The notes under the pieces: model-generated
Database searches by the model: none
Seen by the model: only the letters and a program-made list of their open reading frames with translations
What the model was told of the DNA's origin: nothing
Position numbers and translations under genes: made by a program
DNA from: T1Sed10-7 sp041685505
Lineage (GTDB): Bacteria > Actinomycetota > Nitriliruptoria > Nitriliruptorales > Nitriliruptoraceae
Reading direction: 5' to 3'
DNA: 55,656 bases
Assembly (NCBI GenBank): GCA_041685505.1
Contig: JAWLFQ010000007.1
Coordinates: 1-55,656, forward strand
Shown here: piece by piece, positions 50,926-55,656 of the stretch
Layout of the letters: every line of letters starts with the position of its first letter
Numbering within the stretch: position 1 is the stretch's first letter

Positions 50926-52653
50926 GGGGGTCATCCGCACGGCTTCCTCGACGGTGATCTCGCCGCGCCACGCCCGCCCGGCCGCGTCCTGGCGCAGGTG
51001 CACCAGCCCGTCGCGCTCGGCCTGCTGGGACAGACGGCGTTCCGCCGCGCGCTCCACGACCAGTTCCCGCAGGTCCGGGGAGACCGACAGCAGCTCGGTG
51101 ATCGCGATACGTCCGTGGCTGCCGGATCCCTCGCACGCCCGACACCCCTGCCCGCGTTGGAAGCGGGGCTGCCCCGCTGCCGCATGACCGCCGGGAGGCG
51201 GCCCGAGGCGCTCGAGCAGCTCAGCTGCCGGCTCCTCCGTCACAGCGCAGGCGGTGCAGACCCGCCGCGCGAGACGTTGGGCGAGCACCAGCAGCAGCGA
51301 GGAACCGATCAGGAAGGGGTCGGCGCCGAGATCGACCAGGCGCGCCACCGCGGAGGGGGCATCGTTGGTGTGCAGGGTGGCGAGCACGAGGTGACCGGTG
51401 AAGGAGGCCTCCACCGCCAGTTGCGCGGTCTCACGGTCGCGGATCTCGCCGACCAGCACCACGTCGGGATCCTGGCGCAGCACGTGGCGCAGGCCCCGGG
51501 CGAAGGTCAACCCGATCCGCGACTCGATCTGGGTCTGGTTGACACCCGGCAGCTGCACCTCGACGGGGTCCTCCAGGGTGAGCACGTTGCGGGTGGGGTC
51601 CGCCACCTCGGCGAGGCCGGCGTAGAGGGTGGTGGTCTTGCCCGACCCCGTCGGCCCGGTGACCAGCACCAGCCCCTGTGGCCGTCGCAGCGCGTCGGTC
51701 AGGGGCGCGCTGGTGTGCGCCGACAGCCCGAGCTCGACGAGCGATACCAGCGCCGTGCCCTGGGGCAGGACCCGCAGCACCACCGTCTCACCATGCAGCG
51801 TCGGCATGGTGGAGACCCGCAGGTCGACCTTCCTGCCGTCGACCCGGGTCGTGGCCCGGCCGTCCTGGGGCAGACGACGCTCGGCGATGTCCAGCGCCGC
51901 CATGATCTTCAGCCGCGAGGCGACCTGCCGCCCGAGTGCCCGCGGCAGGTCCATCGCACCTGTCAGCGCACCGTCCACCCGCAGCCGCACGCGCACGCCG
52001 TCGGCGTGGGGCTCGACGTGGATGTCGCTGGCACGCGCCGCCACGGCGTCGGCGATCAACGAGGACACCAGCCGCACGACGGGCTGCTCGTCGGCGTCGG
52101 TCTCGTCCACCTCCGGTGCGACGGGGCTCGCCTCCTCGATCACCTCCTGTTGGGCGTCGGCCCGGTAGGCGCGCCGACGGGCCCGGTCGACGTCGGAGGC
52201 GGGTGCCGCGAGCCGCCGGACGCCACGGACCGCGGCGACCACCCGGACGTCGTCGACGGCGACCACGTCGGCGGGATCGGCCATCACCACGGTCAGCACC
52301 CCGTCGTCCAGGGTCAGGGGGACGAGCTGGTGACGCTCGGCCAGCCGGGCCGGGACCCGGTCGACGGCAGCGGGCTGCGGGGTCATCCCGGTGAGGTCGG
52401 TCACCTCGATACCGAGCTGGCTGGCCAGCGCGTGCGCGACCTCGAGCTCGTCCACCATCCCGAGGCGGATCAGGGTCTGGCCGAGGCGTTCACCCGGGGG
52501 CGACACCGACAGGGCCTCGCGCAGCTGTTCGTCGTCGATCACCGCCGCGTCGACGAGCAGTTCGCCGATCCGGCGCCGCCGCCCCGGGGGGCCACCTGCT
52601 GGCGTCGTCCCCGCCGGCGCGTCGTCGAAGCTGCTGGGAGGTTCGATGGTCAC
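50914..52653 (-). CDS. GspE/PilB-type secretion or pilus assembly ATPase
   Basis: The 579-residue ATPase has an N-terminal MshEN-like domain (about 25-140), then the motor with Walker A VTGPTGSGKTTTLYAG (about 330-345), Asp box region TLEDPVE and Walker B VVLVGEIRDRETAQLA. The zinc site is made by CTAC and CRAC pairs near the C terminus. It would power type II secretion or type IV pilus assembly. No other pilus or secretion gene (pilC, pilT, pilin, pilD) is in the window. GTG 52653 has AGGGAG upstream. Its stop lies inside the duplicated gap flank. Confidence 0.93.
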   Translation of the reverse strand: MTIEPPSSFDDAPAGTTPAGGPPGRRRRIGELLVDAAVIDDEQLREALSVSPPGERLGQTLIRLGMVDELEVAHALASQLGIEVTDLTGMTPQPAAVDRVPARLAERHQLVPLTLDDGVLTVVMADPADVVAVDDVRVVAAVRGVRRLAAPASDVDRARRRAYRADAQQEVIEEASPVAPEVDETDADEQPVVRLVSSLIADAVAARASDIHVEPHADGVRVRLRVDGALTGAMDLPRALGRQVASRLKIMAALDIAERRLPQDGRATTRVDGRKVDLRVSTMPTLHGETVVLRVLPQGTALVSLVELGLSAHTSAPLTDALRRPQGLVLVTGPTGSGKTTTLYAGLAEVADPTRNVLTLEDPVEVQLPGVNQTQIESRIGLTFARGLRHVLRQDPDVVLVGEIRDRETAQLAVEASFTGHLVLATLHTNDAPSAVARLVDLGADPFLIGSSLLLVLAQRLARRVCTACAVTEEPAAELLERLGPPPGGHAAAGQPRFQRGQGCRACEGSGSHGRIAITELLSVSPDLRELVVERAAERRLSQQAERDGLVHLRQDAAGRAWRGEITVEEAVRMTPDPG

Positions 52654-52725
52654 CGCTGGCTCCCTGGTCGGTACGGCACCGGAGGTCGGTAGCCTCGCGC
52701 CGACCCGACCGACCGGACCGGCCGC

Positions 52726-53499
52726 ATGCTAGGCGTCTGCGTACCCGCCGCACGGGTGGTCCTGCTGGGGCTGCTGGCCGTGCTGGCCGCCGGCTGCCGG
52801 ATGGACCTGGTCGCGCCGATCGAGCTGCGCGCCGACGGCAGTGCCGTGGCCGGGTTGGAGGCCCGCTTCGACCCGCGCATGCTCGCCGAGCTGGACGCGC
52901 TCGGGGTCGATCCCACCGCGGAGCTGGCGACGGTGGTGGGCGCCGACGACGCGTGGACGCTGACCCGTACCCGGCAGGAGGACGGCGGTCTGACCGTGGC
53001 GTTGCGTCGCGAACTCGCCGACGCCGCCGAGCTGCCGGGGATCTACGCGCAGCTCCAGGCCGGGTTGTCGTCCGCGGATCCCGCCCTGTCCATCGATCTG
53101 GAGCGCGTCGAGGTGGCGGGGGGACGGTCCCACCTCGAGGGAACGGCCACCTTCCGCCCCCCGAGCACCTCGGGGCTCACCGTCGACGGGGAGGCCGTGG
53201 GTGAGGAGGACGAGGAGCTCGCCGCCCTCGTCGAGGACGCGGTCGCGGTCGGTGTCGAGGTGGTGATGCCCGGACCGGTGGAGGAGCACGACGGGTTCCG
53301 CCTCGAGCGCGACACGGTGCGCATCGAGCTCGAGCAGGGGCAGCCGCGCCGGTTCACGGTCACCTCGGCACCGCCGCCGTGGTGGTCCCGGATCCCGACC
53401 GATGGCAGTGCGCTGCTGGTGCTCGGCGGCGTGGTGGTCATCCTGCTCGGCGCGGTGTTGGTGGTGCTGGGGCGGCGTCGGGCTACGCCCGAGGCGTGA
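52726..53499 (+). CDS. LppM-like lipoprotein (DUF3153)
   Basis: The 257-residue protein has a signal peptide with lipobox LAAGC (Cys about 25) followed by RMDL, as in LppM of Mycobacterium. A beta-rich extracellular domain follows (about 30-215), with a C-terminal membrane helix (about 226-246) and a short basic tail. A lipoprotein with a second membrane anchor is typical of this family. ATG 52726 has no ribosome-binding site; TAGCCT at 52690-52695 would give a short leader. It overlaps the next gene tail-to-tail by 17 bp. Confidence 0.8.
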   Translation: MLGVCVPAARVVLLGLLAVLAAGCRMDLVAPIELRADGSAVAGLEARFDPRMLAELDALGVDPTAELATVVGADDAWTLTRTRQEDGGLTVALRRELADAAELPGIYAQLQAGLSSADPALSIDLERVEVAGGRSHLEGTATFRPPSTSGLTVDGEAVGEEDEELAALVEDAVAVGVEVVMPGPVEEHDGFRLERDTVRIELEQGQPRRFTVTSAPPPWWSRIPTDGSALLVLGGVVVILLGAVLVVLGRRRATPEA

Positions 53500-54256
53500 G
53501 CTCCACCAGCGTGCAGGTGTCCTTCCACCGCTGCAGCGCCGCTTCACCGTCGCGCAGGTTGAGGCGCGTGCCCATGCCCATGGTCGCGACGCGCTCGAAC
53601 TCCGCCTCGTCGGTGACGACCCGCACGGCGGCGGGCATGGAACCGATCGTGGCCTTGACGTCCTTGGACTTGACGGTGACCGTCACCTCGCGGGCCTGCT
53701 CGAGCCCGGGCAGCTCCTGCTCGTCGGGTCCTTTGAGGACGAACAGGGTCTGACCCTGCTGGACGTACCAGGCCGGCCGCGACAGGGAGCTGCCGTCGCG
53801 TTGGGGGATCGTCAGCCAGATGATCGCCCCCTTCTTCAGCGCGGTCTCCGAGGCCTGGAGCAGCACACCGGTGGCCTGCACGGACTCCGGCGCGTCGATG
53901 AAGACGGGCACCCGGGCCACGAGCTGGCCGTCGAGGTAGTAGGCGAGGGTGTGCTCACGGATGGAGGAGATCTCGATCCGGTCGCGGACCGTGCGCCGGA
54001 ACAGGTCCTCGAACATCTCCCCGCGCAGCTCGATCACCCGCGGCTGGGACTCCCAGATCACCTCGCCCTCGGGGTCGGCGATCGCCACGACCTCCTCGTA
54101 CATGCCCTGGGAGCCCTTGTAGACCCCGTGCAGTGCGAAGGGCTGGGAGCCCCCGGGCAGCTCGCCCTTGACCCGGATCACCGGGTCAGCGACCCCGCTC
54201 TCCTCATAGCTCTCGAGGTCGTAGGCCATCCCCGACAGCAGCTTGACCCGGGACAT
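53483..54256 (-). CDS. Conserved-looking soluble protein of unknown function
   Basis: I do not recognise this 257-residue protein with certainty. The N-terminal half (about 1-125) is rich in charged residues. The C-terminal half (about 140-255) has a beta-barrel-like pattern, SRPAWYVQQGQTLFVLKG followed by VTVTVKSKD and a final CTLVELTP. That faintly resembles pyridoxamine 5'-phosphate oxidase-type flavin-binding barrels. ATG 54256 has GAGCG upstream. Its 3' end overlaps the LppM-like gene by 17 bp in opposite orientation. Confidence 0.7.
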   Translation of the reverse strand: MSRVKLLSGMAYDLESYEESGVADPVIRVKGELPGGSQPFALHGVYKGSQGMYEEVVAIADPEGEVIWESQPRVIELRGEMFEDLFRRTVRDRIEISSIREHTLAYYLDGQLVARVPVFIDAPESVQATGVLLQASETALKKGAIIWLTIPQRDGSSLSRPAWYVQQGQTLFVLKGPDEQELPGLEQAREVTVTVKSKDVKATIGSMPAAVRVVTDEAEFERVATMGMGTRLNLRDGEAALQRWKDTCTLVELTPRA

Positions 54257-54453
54257 GCAGCGCTCGATCGTCGATGGTGGTGAACCGGCAGGGGCAGCCT
54301 AGCCGCGAGGCCGGCCCGGCCCGATGCCGGCGCGAGCGGTCCGGGTGCGGGTGATCCCGGTGCGAGGCTACGGTGATGCCTCCGACGGACCGGGGCAGCG
54401 CGGATGGCGGGGCAGGCCCCCTCCCCGCGGAGCCGGGCAGCGGAGGTGGTGGG

Positions 54454-55593
54454 GTGGAGGACGCGGAGCTCGCGGCCCTGCGCGCATCGGTGCGGGCCTT
54501 CTGCGACGCGCACGTGCGCCCCACGGCGCGCGAACGCGACCGTGCGGAGGCCTACCCCGCGCAGCTGCTGCCGGGGCTGGTCGAGATCGGGGTGCTGGGC
54601 GCGGTCATCCCGCCCGAGCACGGTGGCGCCGGACTGGATGCGGCGGGCTACCGCGTGGTCATCGAGGAGCTCGGCGCGGCCGACTCCTCCCTGCGCTCCC
54701 TGGTGTCGGTCAACCTCGGACTGGTCGCTCGCTCGATCCTGCGGTGGGGGAGCCCCGCGCAGCAGGCAAGGTGGCTGCCCGGCCTCGCACGCGGTGCGCT
54801 GGGTGCCTTCGGGTTGACCGAGCCGGGGGCAGGTTCCAACCCCGCCGAGATGACCACCCGGGCGGTGCGTCGCGGTGACCACTGGACGATCGATGGCGCG
54901 AAGATCTTCATCACCAACGGCACCCGCGGGGCCGTCACGATGGTCTTCGCGCAGGCCGTCGTGGATGGCCATGAGCGCGGCATCACCTGTTTCCTGGTGC
55001 CGCAGGACGCTAACGGCTACACCGGCAGACAGATCCACGGCAAGCTGGGCCTGCGTTCGGGGGACACCGCGGAACTGTCGCTCACCGGTGTCACGGTCGG
55101 CGACGATGCCGTGCTCGGTGAGGTCGGCGGTGGGATGAAGGTCGCTCTCTCGGCGCTGGACGACGGCCGTTTCTCCCTGGCGGCGGGTGCGGTGGGACTC
55201 GCCAGGGAGGCCCTGGAGGTCTCGCTGCGGTACGCCGCTGAACGCGCGCAGTGGGGTGGTCCGATCGCCGGCAAGCAGCTGGTCCAGGAGCTGCTGGCGG
55301 CGATGCACGTCGACATCCAGGCCGCCAGCGGGCTGGTGGACACGGTGGTGGCGCGCAAACTGGCTGACCAGCGGTGCACGCTGGAGGTGTCCACGGCCAA
55401 GCTGTTCGCCACCGAGGCGTCGGTGCGCTGCGCCGACCGGGCCGTGCAGATCCACGGGGGGTACGGCTACATCGACGAGTACCCCGTCCAACGCCTGCTG
55501 CGCGACGCCCGCGTCACGACGCTGTACGAGGGCACCACGCAGGTGCAGCACCTGATCATCGGTCGCCTGCTCACCGGGGAGAACGCCTTCTGA
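54454..55593 (+). CDS. Acyl-CoA dehydrogenase
   Basis: The 379-residue flavoenzyme oxidises acyl-CoA thioesters to enoyl-CoA. It has AFGLTEPGAGSNPAEMTT (FAD- and substrate-binding), ITNGTRGAVTMVF, and the end signature QIHGGYGYIDEYPVQRLLRDAR followed by EGTTQVQHLIIGR. In the glutaryl-CoA or isovaleryl-CoA type the catalytic Glu lies near this GYGY region, where a Glu is seen. I chose GTG 54454 because GGAGG lies seven bases upstream and family homology starts there. ATG 54376 would add about 26 Gly/Pro-rich residues. It overlaps the next start in TGATG. Confidence 0.93.
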   Translation: MEDAELAALRASVRAFCDAHVRPTARERDRAEAYPAQLLPGLVEIGVLGAVIPPEHGGAGLDAAGYRVVIEELGAADSSLRSLVSVNLGLVARSILRWGSPAQQARWLPGLARGALGAFGLTEPGAGSNPAEMTTRAVRRGDHWTIDGAKIFITNGTRGAVTMVFAQAVVDGHERGITCFLVPQDANGYTGRQIHGKLGLRSGDTAELSLTGVTVGDDAVLGEVGGGMKVALSALDDGRFSLAAGAVGLAREALEVSLRYAAERAQWGGPIAGKQLVQELLAAMHVDIQAASGLVDTVVARKLADQRCTLEVSTAKLFATEASVRCADRAVQIHGGYGYIDEYPVQRLLRDARVTTLYEGTTQVQHLIIGRLLTGENAF

Positions 55594-55656
55594 TGGCCGG
55601 CTACGACCTGCACACCCACTCCACCTTCTCCGACGGCGTCACCACGGTCGAGCAGA
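55593..55656 (+). CDS. PHP-domain metal-dependent phosphoesterase, 5' fragment
   Basis: Only the first 21 codons are in the window. MAGYDLHTHSTFSDGVTTVE carries the PHP motif DLHTHSTFSDG, with two His for metal binding. ATG 55593 overlaps the acyl-CoA dehydrogenase stop (TGATG). The rest lies past the window edge. Confidence 0.8.
   Translation, partial: MAGYDLHTHSTFSDGVTTVEQ

Overview
The window reads as chromosome of a very GC-rich actinobacterium. Start codons are often GTG, most promoters show only an actinobacterial TAnnnT -10 hexamer, and GTGA/ATGA gene overlaps are frequent. The gene content also fits: a mycothiol-type MshB deacetylase, a RegX3/SenX3-type phosphate two-component pair, ppk beside mutT1-like genes, and an O-methyltransferase / htrA / tatB / mrp block that recalls the Rv1220c-Rv1229c region of Mycobacterium. 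A deep-branching lineage such as Nitriliruptoria is my guess (inference only). A run of exactly 100 N flanked by two identical 99-bp copies shows this is a draft assembly, possibly a metagenome bin.

Layout. 0.3-7.1 kb: PIN-PhoH ATPase, a DASS-type anion transporter, a SirB1-like protein, and the three-gene proton-translocating transhydrogenase pntAA-pntAB-pntB. 7.1-8.9 kb: an accessory-looking island with one AAA-type ATPase under a palindromic operator and two gene-free flanks. 8.9-15.2 kb: glpX, an alpha/beta hydrolase, then a phosphate-sensing module (two phoU paralogues, response regulator, sensor kinase) with a PHO-box-like array, then nth. 15.2-19.0 kb, minus strand: a tightly overlapped potassium-uptake operon trkA-trkA-(43-aa membrane peptide)-trkH-(membrane-anchored extracytoplasmic protein). 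19.1-26.5 kb: ispH, RNase D, mshB, a flavin reductase, a YjbQ-like protein, upp, a BMP-like lipoprotein and pyruvate kinase. 26.5-30.6 kb, minus strand: an SH3-like/Nudix fusion, then the coupled ppk-nudix-sixA operon.

30.8-38.2 kb: two tandem 7Fe ferredoxins, a methyltransferase, DUF4235, a MocR regulator with repeated GTCCAA sites, a dCMP-deaminase-like protein, HPPD with a coupled membrane protein, a thioredoxin-like 2Fe-2S ferredoxin and a divergent DHPS (FolP2-like). 38.2-46.3 kb: small-molecule enzymes (RibD-C reductase, alpha/beta hydrolase, SRPBCC, two hot-dog thioesterases, cupin, PepA, an orphan ThDP enzyme, a polytopic membrane protein). 46.4-50.6 kb: O-methyltransferase, htrA, tatB, PAP2 and mrp. 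50.9-55.7 kb: a GspE/PilB ATPase beyond the gap, an LppM-like lipoprotein, an unknown protein, an acyl-CoA dehydrogenase, and the first codons of a PHP-domain protein.

Functional themes are phosphate/polyphosphate homeostasis (PHO-box array, PhoU, RegX3/SenX3, PPK, Nudix/SixA), potassium uptake, redox balance (transhydrogenase, ferredoxins, mycothiol) and envelope quality control (HtrA, Tat). I saw no rRNA, tRNA, CRISPR array, insertion sequence or phage gene. The best candidates for undescribed biology are the micropeptide and the extracytoplasmic protein built into the trk operon, the palindrome-controlled ATPase island, and a possible short RNA divergent from the MocR gene.
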